Shown here one piece after another: positions 18,607-26,286 of a DNA stretch of 35,083 nt. This DNA comes from SAR202 cluster bacterium (GTDB taxonomy: Bacteria > Chloroflexota > Dehalococcoidia > Lucifugimonadales > Australimonadaceae), in assembly GCA_016872415.1 (NCBI GenBank), contig VGZX01000016.1:1-35083 (forward strand). Reading direction: 5' to 3'. The notes below the pieces were generated by a model. The model did no database searches. It was not told the origin of the DNA and saw only the letters and a program-made list of their open reading frames with translations. The number at the start of each line of letters is the position of its first letter. Within the stretch, counting starts at the first letter, position 1. Made by a program: the position numbers and the translations under genes.

Positions 18607-19572
18607 TCACGTCGTCGAGATGCGGTGCACCCGGTCCAGGTTCTCGGTCCACGGGCTGGGCTGCGGTTGCAGCGACTCCGTGGGGTGCACCTCCACGCGG
18701 TTGTGGCGCCAGCACACCAGCGCGTCGGACTTGCCCTCCGCCAGCGCGTCGACGGCCGCCACGCCCATGCGCGTCGCCAGGATGCGGTCGAACCGGGAGG
18801 GCGAGCCGCCGCGCTGAATGTAGCCCAGCACGGTGTAGCGCGCCTCGTAGGGGTTCGGCGCATCGTTGATGAGCTGCGTCAGCTCCGGCGCGCGCCAGCG
18901 GGCGCCCTCCGCCAGCACGATGATGAAATGGCGCTTGCCGCGGTCCCCGTCGGTTCGCATCTCGTTGAAGATGTCGTGGAGCTCCACGGGGCGCTCGGGC
19001 GTGATGATCATTTCCGCGCCGGTCGACAGGCCCGACATGACCGCGAGGTAGCCGGAGCGGCGGCCCATCACCTCCACGATCATCGCGCGGTGGTGCGCCT
19101 CCGCGGTGTCGCGCAGGCGGTCGATCGCCTCCATCGCGGTGTTGATGGCGGTGTCGGCGCCAATGGTGATTTCCGTGCCGACCATGTCGTTGTCGATGGT
19201 GCCCGGCACCGTGACCACCTGGAGGCTCAGCCGGTGCAGCTCGGTGGCGCCCCGCAGCGAGCCATCGCCGCCCATCACGATGAGGCCGTCGATGCCCTTC
19301 TCCTTGAGGTAGGCGGCCGCGGCGGCCCGCACTTCGTGCTGGAGGAAGGAGTCGCAGCGGCCGGCGCCGAGTATGCAGCCGCCGCGCGAGATGATGCGCG
19401 AGACGCTGCGGGAGTTGAGCTCGACCAGCTTGCGGTCGACCAGGCCTTGATAGCCACCGTAGGCGCCGAAGATGCGCCAGCCGCGGGAGATGGCGGCGCG
19501 GGTGGCCGCGCGCAGGCATGCGTTCATGCCCGGCGAGTCGCCGCCGCTGCCGAGGATCGCGATTGAACGCAT
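18607..19572 (-). CDS. pfkA: 6-phosphofructokinase (ATP-dependent type by motif)
   Basis: '[19 protein letters not shown]', '[11 protein letters not shown]', '[26 protein letters not shown]', 'GRRSGYLA', '[22 protein letters not shown]'. GGDGS and PGTIDND are the ATP-PFK residues. Start ATG 19572. Confidence 0.95.
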   Translation of the reverse strand: MRSIAILGSGGDSPGMNACLRAATRAAISRGWRIFGAYGGYQGLVDRKLVELNSRSVSRIISRGGCILGAGRCDSFLQHEVRAAAAAYLKEKGIDGLIVMGGDGSLRGATELHRLSLQVVTVPGTIDNDMVGTEITIGADTAINTAMEAIDRLRDTAEAHHRAMIVEVMGRRSGYLAVMSGLSTGAEMIITPERPVELHDIFNEMRTDGDRGKRHFIIVLAEGARWRAPELTQLINDAPNPYEARYTVLGYIQRGGSPSRFDRILATRMGVAAVDALAEGKSDALVCWRHNRVEVHPTESLQPQPSPWTENLDRVHRISTT

Positions 19573-19690
19573 GTCGAGGAAGCCTCCGGTGAGCGTGGAC
19601 GTGTTGGGCGACGGGCCAATGTTACCAGAGCGGCGAGTTTCCAACACCCTTCCGCCCTGGCCGTTAACAGTCGCCACGGCAAATGGCGTG

Positions 19691-19719
19691 TTGACAGCGG
19701 AACGTGGGTGGCGTATGCT
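19691..19719 (+). promoter_or_regulatory. Predicted sigma70-type promoter for 5S rRNA
   Basis: TTGACA (19691-19696), 17-bp spacer, TATGCT (19714-19719), placing the start near 19726, adjacent to the 5S 5' end. Confidence 0.8.
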
Positions 19720-19728
19720 GTCGTCAAT

Positions 19729-19852
19729 GGCTTCTGGTGACTAGAGCGGCGCGGACCCACCCGTTCCCATCCCGAACACGGTCGTGAAACGCGCCAGCGC
19801 CGACGATACTGGTCTCGCGAGGGACTGGGAAAATAGGCCGCCGCCGGGGGCC
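19729..19852 (+). rRNA. rrf: 5S ribosomal RNA
   Basis: Contains 'CCCACCCGTTCCCATCCCGAACACGGTCGTGAAACGCGCCAGCGCCGACGATACTGG...GGGAAAATAGG', a canonical 5S core. Helix I pairs GGCTTCTGGTG with CGCCGGGGGCC (with G-U pairs). Confidence 0.93.
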
Positions 19853-19862
19853 TATCTTTTTT
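19833..19862 (+). terminator. Intrinsic terminator overlapping the 5S 3' end
   Basis: Perfect inverted repeat ATAGGCC (19833-19839) / GGCCTAT (19849-19855), then C and T6. Confidence 0.75.
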
Positions 19863-19868
19863 CCATCG

Positions 19869-19910
19869 ATCCCGCTCCGCTGCGATGAGGCACGGCGCGG
19901 GATTCTGTTT
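19869..19910 (+). terminator. Second terminator-like hairpin downstream of 5S
   Basis: ATCCCGC-t-CCG ... CGG-c-GCGGGAT (19869-19903), followed by TCTGTTTTTG. Confidence 0.45.
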
Positions 19911-20090
19911 TTGCCTTTTTCCCTCGCCGCGCGGGATCGTCCGTTTATCGCCCATTTGGCGTAGTCACTAAAGTCACCCGCCACGGCGCCTCGTCATACG
20001 GCGCGCGGATGCATGGCAGTCGGCGCCGCGGACGAGGGCTGGCAACAGTTTCCGGCAGTCAATCGCCAATAAAACTGCGATTGAGCGCTG

Positions 20091-20120
20091 TTTACACTGT
20101 TTCGTGCCGGGGCGTACAAT
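20091..20120 (+). promoter_or_regulatory. Predicted sigma70-type promoter for the S1-domain gene
   Basis: TTTACA (20091-20096), 18-bp spacer, TACAAT (20115-20120). Confidence 0.6.
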
Positions 20121-20157
20121 ATCAAGACGTGGACAGAGACGTGGCGCGGGGGGATTC

Positions 20158-21297
20158 TTGGTAAGTCCAGCACGCAAAGACGACGTGAGACAACCCACGA
20201 TGGCCGAGCTGCTCGGCGACGCGGCTCCCTTCCGCGAACTGCGTCGTGGCGAGGTGGTGGAAGGTCAGATCATGCGGGTTGACCAGGATGGCATACTGGT
20301 TTCCGTGGGCCACAAGTCCGAGGGGATCGTGCCGCCGCGCGAGATGCGGACGATTTCCCCGGCGGCCATGGGGCGCTACCGCGTCGGCGCGGTGGTTCCC
20401 GTTTACGTCTTGGACCCCAGCGGCCTCGAGGGCGCTGTCCTGTCGTTGGACCGCGCCCGGGGCGAGGAAGCCTGGACGCTGCTGGAGCAGCACGCGGCGA
20501 ATGGCGAGCCGCTGAAGGCCGTGGTCGTCGGCCACAACAAGGGCGGCGCCATCGTCGACATCGAAGGCGTGCAGGCGTTCGTGCCGTTGTCGCAGGTGGT
20601 GTTGCCGGCCAGCGAAGACCACGAGGCGGTGTTGACCAAGCGCATCGGCCAGGAAGTGACGCTGAAGGTCCTTGAGGTGAACCGCAAGCGCAACCGCGCG
20701 GTGCTGTCGGAGCGACAGGCGGTGCGGGAGCGGCGGGAAGGCGAAAAGGACCGGCTGCTGGAGTCGTTGCACGAAGGAGAAGTGCGGACGGGCCGGGTGA
20801 CGGGGGTTTCGAACTTCGGAGCCTTCGTGGATATCGGCGGGGCTGACGGGTTGATCCACGTGTCGGAGCTGTCGTGGGCGCCCGTCACGAACGTGGAAGA
20901 TGTGGTGAAGGTCGGCCAGGACGTGAACGTCTACGTGCTGCGGGTGGACCAGGAGAACCGGCGCATCGCGTTGAGCCTGAAACGGTTGCAGCCAACCCCT
21001 TGGGACATGGCCGCATCTAAGTTTCAGGTGGGGCAAACGGTGACGGGCACGGTGACTCGCCTAGCGGACTTCGGCGCCTTCACCCGTGTCGAGGACGCGG
21101 TGGAGGGGCTCATCCACATCTCGGAACTGACGGACCGCCACATCCGTCATCCGAAAGAGGTGGTGGCGATTGGGGACCGTCTGACTTTGCGGGTCGTAAC
21201 CGTCGACCCCGCGCGGCGCCGGCTGGGGCTCAGCCTGAAACAGGCGGAAGAGCTGTCGGCGGTCACGCGGGAGCCGGATGCCGCCCAGCCTTCGTAG
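20158..21297 (+). CDS. S1 RNA-binding domain protein (30S ribosomal protein S1-like)
   Basis: Four S1-like repeats (GEVVEGQIMRVDQDGILVSVGHKSEGIVP; VVGHNKGGAIVDIEGVQAFVPLSQ; GRVTGVSNFGAFVDIGGADGLIHVSELSW; GTVTRLADFGAFTRVEDAVEGLIHISELTDR). Start uncertain: the 20104 ORF start lies upstream of a promoter -10. TTG 20158 follows a G-rich SD; ATG 20200 also possible. Confidence 0.9.
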   Translation: MVSPARKDDVRQPTMAELLGDAAPFRELRRGEVVEGQIMRVDQDGILVSVGHKSEGIVPPREMRTISPAAMGRYRVGAVVPVYVLDPSGLEGAVLSLDRARGEEAWTLLEQHAANGEPLKAVVVGHNKGGAIVDIEGVQAFVPLSQVVLPASEDHEAVLTKRIGQEVTLKVLEVNRKRNRAVLSERQAVRERREGEKDRLLESLHEGEVRTGRVTGVSNFGAFVDIGGADGLIHVSELSWAPVTNVEDVVKVGQDVNVYVLRVDQENRRIALSLKRLQPTPWDMAASKFQVGQTVTGTVTRLADFGAFTRVEDAVEGLIHISELTDRHIRHPKEVVAIGDRLTLRVVTVDPARRRLGLSLKQAEELSAVTREPDAAQPS

Positions 21298-21320
21298 ATT
21301 GTTCGTGGAGTGACAAAGTC

Positions 21321-23786
21321 ATGGCCAGCAGATTTGAAAAATTCTCGGAGCGAGCCCGGCGTGTGTTGTCGCTTGCGCAAGAAGAGGCGCAGCGGTTCAA
21401 CCACAACTACATCGGCACGGAGCACATTCTTCTCGGGCTAGTCCGGGAGACCGACGGCGTCGCGGCGCGCGTGCTCACCAGTCTCGGCGTCGAGCTATCC
21501 AAGGTGCGCTCCGCCGTCGAATTCATCATCGGGCGCGGTGAACGTCCGTCCCCCGGCGACATTGGCCTCACGCCGCGCGCGAAGAAGGTCATCGAGCTCG
21601 CCGTGGACGAGGCGCGGCGCCTCAGCCACCACTACATCGGCACCGAGCACCTGCTCATCGGCATCATGCGCGAGGGCGAGGGTGTCGCCGCCGGCGTGCT
21701 CGAAAGCCTCGGCGTCTCGCTCGACAAGGTGCGCACGGAAACCACGCGCATCCTCAACCAGAGCGTGTCGCAGGGCCACCCGCAGGGACGCACGTCCACG
21801 CGCACGCCCACTCTGGACCAGCTCGGCATCGACCTGACCACCGCGGCGCGTTCCGGCAAGCTCGACCCGGTCATCGGCCGGTCGAAGGAGATCGCGCGCG
21901 TCGTGCAGATCCTCAGCCGGCGCACGAAGAACAACCCGGTGCTCATCGGCCCGCCCGGCGTGGGCAAGACGGCCATCGTCGAGGCCCTGGCGCAGCGCGT
22001 CGTGAGCGGCGACGTGCCCGAGACGCTGCAGAACAAGCGCGTGGTCACGCTGGACATGGGCGCCCTGGTGGCCGGCACCAAGTACCGCGGTGAGTTCGAG
22101 GAGCGCCTGAAGAAGGTGATCGAGGAGATCAAGCAGGCGGGCAACTGCGTGCTGTTCATCGACGAGATGCACACCATGGTCGGCGCGGGCGCGGCCGAGG
22201 GTGCCGTCGACGCGGCCAACATCCTCAAGCCGTCGCTGGCCCGTGGCGAGCTGCAATGCATCGGCGCCACCACGCTGGACGACTACCGCAAGTACGTGGA
22301 GCGCGACCCCGCGCTGGAGCGCCGCTTCCAGCCGGTGAACGTCGAGGAGCCGTCGGTCGAGGACACGGTGGAAATCCTCCGCGGCATCAAGCACAAGTTC
22401 GAGGAGCACCACAGCGTCACGATCCAAGACGAGGCGTTGAGCGCATCGGCCACGCTGGCGGCGCGCTACATCGCCGACCGCTTCCTGCCCGACAAGGCCA
22501 TCGACCTGATGGACGAGGCCGGCTCGCGGGTGCGTATCCGCACCAGCGGCACGCCCATGTCGGTGAAGGAAGCGCAGAAGGTGCTGGAGACGGTGCGGAA
22601 GGAGAAGGACGAGGCGATCGCCCAGCAGCAGTACGAGTACGCGGCAGAGCTGCGCGACCGCGAGGTGAAGCTGGCGGAGAAGCTCGACCACCTGCAAGCG
22701 GAATACCAGACGAAGAACACGCCGGGCCAGCAGCCCATCGTGACGCCGGACGAAATCGCCGAGGTCGTGTCCATGTGGACCGGCGTGCCGGTGCGACAGC
22801 TGGCCGTGGAGGAGACGGAGCGCCTGCTGCACATGGAGGAGGCGCTGCACCAGCGCATCATCGGCCAGGACGAGGCGATCGTCGCCATATCCCGCGCGGT
22901 GCGCCGCGCCCGCGCCGGCCTGAAGGACCCGCGACGGCCCATCGGCAGCTTCCTGTTCCTGGGGCCCACCGGTGTCGGCAAGACCGAGCTGGTGCGCGCC
23001 CTGGCGAACTTCATGTTCGGCTCCGAGGAGGCGATGATCCGCCTCGACATGTCGGAGTTCATGGAGCGCCACACGGTGGCCCGGCTGGTGGGCGCGCCGC
23101 CCGGCTACATCGGCTACGAGGAGGGCGGCCAGCTGACCGACGCGGTCCGCCGCAAGGGTTACTCGTGCATTCTGCTCGACGAGATCGAGAAGGCGCACCC
23201 GGAGGTGTTCAACCTGCTGCTGCAAATCTTCGACGACGGCCACCTGACCGACGCGAAGGGCCGCAAGGTGGACTTCCGGAACACCATCATCGTGATGACG
23301 AGCAACATCGGCTCCGACCTGATCAAGCGCGACACGGGGCTCGGCTTCACCATGAAGAGCGCCGAGGAAGCGAAGACGGCGCAGCAGGCGTACGAGCGGA
23401 TGAAGGGCAAGGTGACGGACGAGGTGAAGCGCTTCTTCCGGCCCGAGTTCCTTAACCGCATCGACGCACAGGTGGTCTTCCACCCGCTGGCGAAGGAGCA
23501 AATCATCCAGATCGTGGACCTGATGCTGAACCAGGTTCGCAAGCCCATGCTGGAGAAGGGCCTGAGCCTGGAAGTGACCACGGCCGCGAAGGAGTGGCTG
23601 GCCGACAAGGGCTTCGACCCCACCTTCGGCGCGCGGCCCCTGCGGCGCGTGATCCAGAACAACATCGAGGACACGTTGTCGGAGGACGTGCTGGCCGGCA
23701 AATACCACCCCGGCGACACGGTGGTGGTGGATGTCGAGGAAGGCAACATCGTCATGCACCCGCAAGCGGTGACGACGACGAGCTAG
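21321..23786 (+). CDS. clpC: ATP-dependent Clp protease ATP-binding subunit ClpC
   Basis: N-terminal Clp_N repeats ([33 protein letters not shown]), two AAA+ Walker A motifs ([30 protein letters not shown]), UVR-like linker, C-terminal D2-small domain. Confidence 0.97.
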   Translation: MASRFEKFSERARRVLSLAQEEAQRFNHNYIGTEHILLGLVRETDGVAARVLTSLGVELSKVRSAVEFIIGRGERPSPGDIGLTPRAKKVIELAVDEARRLSHHYIGTEHLLIGIMREGEGVAAGVLESLGVSLDKVRTETTRILNQSVSQGHPQGRTSTRTPTLDQLGIDLTTAARSGKLDPVIGRSKEIARVVQILSRRTKNNPVLIGPPGVGKTAIVEALAQRVVSGDVPETLQNKRVVTLDMGALVAGTKYRGEFEERLKKVIEEIKQAGNCVLFIDEMHTMVGAGAAEGAVDAANILKPSLARGELQCIGATTLDDYRKYVERDPALERRFQPVNVEEPSVEDTVEILRGIKHKFEEHHSVTIQDEALSASATLAARYIADRFLPDKAIDLMDEAGSRVRIRTSGTPMSVKEAQKVLETVRKEKDEAIAQQQYEYAAELRDREVKLAEKLDHLQAEYQTKNTPGQQPIVTPDEIAEVVSMWTGVPVRQLAVEETERLLHMEEALHQRIIGQDEAIVAISRAVRRARAGLKDPRRPIGSFLFLGPTGVGKTELVRALANFMFGSEEAMIRLDMSEFMERHTVARLVGAPPGYIGYEEGGQLTDAVRRKGYSCILLDEIEKAHPEVFNLLLQIFDDGHLTDAKGRKVDFRNTIIVMTSNIGSDLIKRDTGLGFTMKSAEEAKTAQQAYERMKGKVTDEVKRFFRPEFLNRIDAQVVFHPLAKEQIIQIVDLMLNQVRKPMLEKGLSLEVTTAAKEWLADKGFDPTFGARPLRRVIQNNIEDTLSEDVLAGKYHPGDTVVVDVEEGNIVMHPQAVTTTS

Positions 23787-23812
23787 CCGGCGCGGCGTTA
23801 CACCGGTATCGC

Positions 23813-23848
23813 GAGGGGGCGGGCGTTGCAACCCGCCCCCTCTCTTTT
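23813..23848 (+). terminator. Intrinsic terminator of clpC
   Basis: Perfect 11-bp inverted repeat GAGGGGGCGGG (23813-23823) / CCCGCCCCCTC (23832-23842), then TCTTTT. Confidence 0.9.
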
Positions 23849-23865
23849 CGTCGCGGGGCGGCGCG

Positions 23866-24195
23866 TCATTGCAACCCCAGCGCCTCGTTGGCGGCGGCAT
23901 AGGCGTTCACCGCCGTGGGCCAGCCCGCGTAGAACGCCATGTGCTGGATCGCCTCGGCGATCTCCTCGCACGTCACCCCATTCTCGATCGCGCGGCGCAC
24001 GTGGCCCTTCAGCTGGTCGGTGCGGTATAGCGCGGTGAGCGCGGCCACGGCGATGAGGCTGCGGTCGCGCTTGCTCAGGCCCGGCCGCTCCCACACGTCG
24101 CCGAACAGCACGTCGCGCGTCAGCTCGCCGAAGCGCGGCATCAAGGGGTTCCAGGGCCCGGGCACCGGCTGGTTGTCGGTCGTCATGCTCGCCAC
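23866..24195 (-). CDS. Carboxymuconolactone decarboxylase family protein
   Basis: 'FGELTRDVLFGDVWERPGLSKRDRSLIAVAALTALYRTDQLKGHVRRAIENGVTCEEIAEAIQHMAFYAGWPTAVNAYAAANE' is a classic CMD domain. Start uncertain. Confidence 0.93.
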   Translation of the reverse strand: MASMTTDNQPVPGPWNPLMPRFGELTRDVLFGDVWERPGLSKRDRSLIAVAALTALYRTDQLKGHVRRAIENGVTCEEIAEAIQHMAFYAGWPTAVNAYAAANEALGLQ

Positions 24196-24311
24196 CTTTC
24201 AGGATTGGATGCCACGCCATCTAAAGCGAAGGCGACGCCCGGCGCAACAGGCACGGCCCCGCGCGACACGCGGGCATTGCGCGAACGCGCGCGATCCGCG
24301 AGCATGCGCGT

Positions 24312-25757
24312 ATGTCGCCGCTATCCGCGTCCAAGCAGCGCAAGCAAGCCAAGGTCTCGTTCCTGTGCCAGGAGTGCGGCCACGCCAGCCCCAAGTGGGA
24401 GGGCAAGTGCAGCGCGTGCGGCGCGTGGAACACCTACGTCGAGTTCCACGAGCCCACCGCGCGGCCCGGGCATGCGGCGTCGCGCTCCCCCGGCGCGGCT
24501 GGGGGCGGACGGCTGGGCATCGCGATGCAGGCGGCCCCGGCGGCGTCCGTCGCGCCGATCGACGAGCAGCCGTCGCAGGTGGGGCGGCGCATCCCCATTG
24601 GCATGCCCGAGGTCGACCGTCTGCTCGGCGGCGGCATCGTCGCCGGGGCGGTCATGCTCATCGCGGGCGACCCCGGCATCGGCAAGTCGACGCTGCTGTT
24701 GCAGGCGGCCGCCAACCTCACCGCCGCCGGCCAGCGCGTGCTCTATGTGTCGGGCGAGGAATCGGGCAGCCAGGTGCGGCTCCGGGCCGAACGACTGGGC
24801 CTGGCCCAACGCGGCGTGCTGTTCCTGGCCGAGACGAGCGCCGACGCGCTGATGGACCATTTGGCGCGGGTGCAGCCCGGGGCGCTCATTGTCGATTCCA
24901 TCCAAACGCTCTCCACCGAGCTCGCGCCGTCCGGGGCCGGCAGCGTGGCGCAGGTGCGCGAGTGTGCCCAACTGCTGCTGCGGTGGGCGAAGACGGCGAA
25001 CGCGCCCGTGTTCCTGGCGGGGCATGTGACGAAGGAGGGCGGCATTGCCGGCCCGCGCGTGCTGGAGCACATGGTGGACGTGGTGGTGCAGATGGAGGGC
25101 GAGGGGCTGAACGCCTACCGCATGCTGCATTGCACGAAGAACCGTTTCGGCGCGACCAACGACGTGGCGCTGATGGAGATGCGGCAGGAAGGCCTGATCG
25201 ACGTCGCCGACCCGTCCGCCGCGCTGATCGGCGAGCGGCAAGAGGGCGTGCCGGGCTCGGCGATCACCGTGGCGCTGGAAGGCACCCGGCCGTTGCTGGC
25301 CGAGGTGCAGGCCCTGACGAACTTCAGCACGTTCACGCCGCCGCGCCGCGCGTCGAACGGCATCGACTACAACCGCATGGCGATGCTGGCGGCGGTTCTG
25401 TCGCGCCGGGCGGGCCTGTCGCTCGGCAACCAAGACATCATGGTGAACGTGCCCGGCGGCCTGCGGGTCGGCGAGCCGGCGGCTGACCTGGCGACGGCGC
25501 TCGCCATCGCATCCAGCTTCCGCGACGCGCCGCTCGACGCGCGCACGGTGTTCCTGGGCGAGGTGGGCCTCAACGGCGAGGTGCGGCGCGTGCCGCAGTT
25601 GGAGCGCCGGCTGACCGAGGCCGTCCGTCACGGCTTCCAGCGCGCGCTGGTGCCCGCGCACGAGTCGGTGGCGGAGCTGCGCGTGGCGGGCATGACGTTG
25701 GTGCCGGTGTCGTCGGTGCGCGAGGCGCTGCGGCTGGCGATAGGGCGGTCGGACTAG
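24312..25757 (+). CDS. radA: DNA repair protein RadA
   Basis: Zn finger 'FLCQECGHASPKWEGKCSACGAWNT', Walker A 'IAGDPGIGKSTLLLQ', 'VLYVSGEESGSQVRLRAERL', 'KNRFGATNDVALMEM', C-terminal Lon-like 'VFLGEVGLNGEVRRVPQLERRL'. Confidence 0.97.
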   Translation: MSPLSASKQRKQAKVSFLCQECGHASPKWEGKCSACGAWNTYVEFHEPTARPGHAASRSPGAAGGGRLGIAMQAAPAASVAPIDEQPSQVGRRIPIGMPEVDRLLGGGIVAGAVMLIAGDPGIGKSTLLLQAAANLTAAGQRVLYVSGEESGSQVRLRAERLGLAQRGVLFLAETSADALMDHLARVQPGALIVDSIQTLSTELAPSGAGSVAQVRECAQLLLRWAKTANAPVFLAGHVTKEGGIAGPRVLEHMVDVVVQMEGEGLNAYRMLHCTKNRFGATNDVALMEMRQEGLIDVADPSAALIGERQEGVPGSAITVALEGTRPLLAEVQALTNFSTFTPPRRASNGIDYNRMAMLAAVLSRRAGLSLGNQDIMVNVPGGLRVGEPAADLATALAIASSFRDAPLDARTVFLGEVGLNGEVRRVPQLERRLTEAVRHGFQRALVPAHESVAELRVAGMTLVPVSSVREALRLAIGRSD

Positions 25758-25774
25758 GCCGGGCAGCCTCGCGC

Positions 25775-25815
25775 CTCAACCGTTTCTCAACCGAACCCTC
25801 ACCCCAAGGCTAACG
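25775..25815. repeat. Direct-repeat array 1 (PHO-box-like candidate operator)
   Basis: CTCAACC at 25775 and 25786 (11-nt period), CTCACCC at 25798, weaker CTAACG at 25810. Confidence 0.5.
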
Positions 25816-25835
25816 CACGGGCCGCCGGCGCATGG

Positions 25836-25955
25836 CATGCTTATCGCGTTGACCGCAGCGTCGCCGCAGCCTCCGGCGGTTCCCCCTCCTGGCCGACCGG
25901 AGCGGGCGACGACAGAACCCCGAAGGGGCCGGACGCCATGCCGGCCCCTTTGTTA
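25836..25955 (+). ncRNA. Candidate small RNA / regulated transcript 1 (hypothetical)
   Basis: Begins at -10-like CATGCT (25836-25841) after array 1 and ends at hairpin AAGGGGCCGG/CCGGCCCCTT plus TTTGTTATT. No convincing ORF. Confidence 0.3.
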
Positions 25956-25956
25956 T
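25923..25956 (+). terminator. Terminator-like hairpin downstream of radA / candidate sRNA 1
   Basis: Perfect 10-bp inverted repeat AAGGGGCCGG (25923-25932) / CCGGCCCCTT (25941-25950), then TGTTATT. Confidence 0.65.
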
Positions 25957-26034
25957 TGCCGTGTAAGTGTACTTGTAATCCGATATTCGAGTCTACTAAT
26001 AGTAGAAGCCCATGAAGCGCACCGTGGACTGGCG

Positions 26035-26084
26035 ATTCCCTCCATCTTTACCAAATCTTCACCAAACACTCACCCAGCCTTCAC
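26035..26084. repeat. Direct-repeat array 2 (PHO-box-like candidate operator)
   Basis: TTTACC (26046), TTCACC (26057), CTCACC (26068), TTCACG (26079) at an exact 11-nt period; degenerate ATTCCC at 26035. Confidence 0.6.
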
Positions 26085-26105
26085 GTCGTCCCTTCCCGAT
26101 TCCGT

Positions 26106-26215
26106 CATGCTTGTCGCAAGCGTCTTGTCACGGCGCCGAGGTTCCTCTCCTCCCCGGTGAAACGCAGGACGAAGCAGTCACCGGAGGCCTAGTTTTCCCC
26201 TAGGCCTTCTTTCTT
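26106..26215 (+). ncRNA. Candidate small RNA / regulated leader 2 (hypothetical)
   Basis: CATGCTTGTCGC after array 2; hairpin CCGGTGA (26154-26160) / TCACCGG (26178-26184); then a terminator hairpin. No convincing ORF. Confidence 0.35.
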
Positions 26216-26217
26216 TC
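26185..26217 (+). terminator. Intrinsic terminator upstream of lipA
   Basis: Perfect 8-bp inverted repeat AGGCCTAG (26185-26192) / CTAGGCCT (26200-26207), then TCTTTCTTTCC. Confidence 0.7.
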
Positions 26218-26286
26218 CGCCTCGCCCGTCCCTCCCGTCACGACGCGCCGGGGCCATCGTGTTAGCATGGTGCCCGAGGTGATGCC

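Noticed and set aside
20104-20157. ORF-track start of the S1-domain gene at 20104
   Set aside because: The -10 TACAAT at 20115-20120 would fall inside the coding region; a downstream start (20158 or 20200) is more likely.
21495-23900. 801-aa minus-strand ORF antisense to clpC
   Set aside because: Shadow ORF in high-GC coding DNA; its translation is low-complexity (HLRV/RRDE-rich) with no domains, while the plus strand encodes a clear ClpC.
25974-26002. TTGTAA-17-TAATAG as a promoter for candidate RNA 2, with overlapping palindrome TCTACT-AAT-AGTAGA
   Set aside because: Possible but weak -10; the CATGCTTRTCGC block shared by both arrays is a better-supported start signal.
26154-26184. CAGGACGAAGCAG loop resembling part of the SRP RNA core (CAGG...GAAGCAG)
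   Set aside because: Lacks the GGAA-type tetraloop and the symmetric/asymmetric loops of SRP helix 8; too short.
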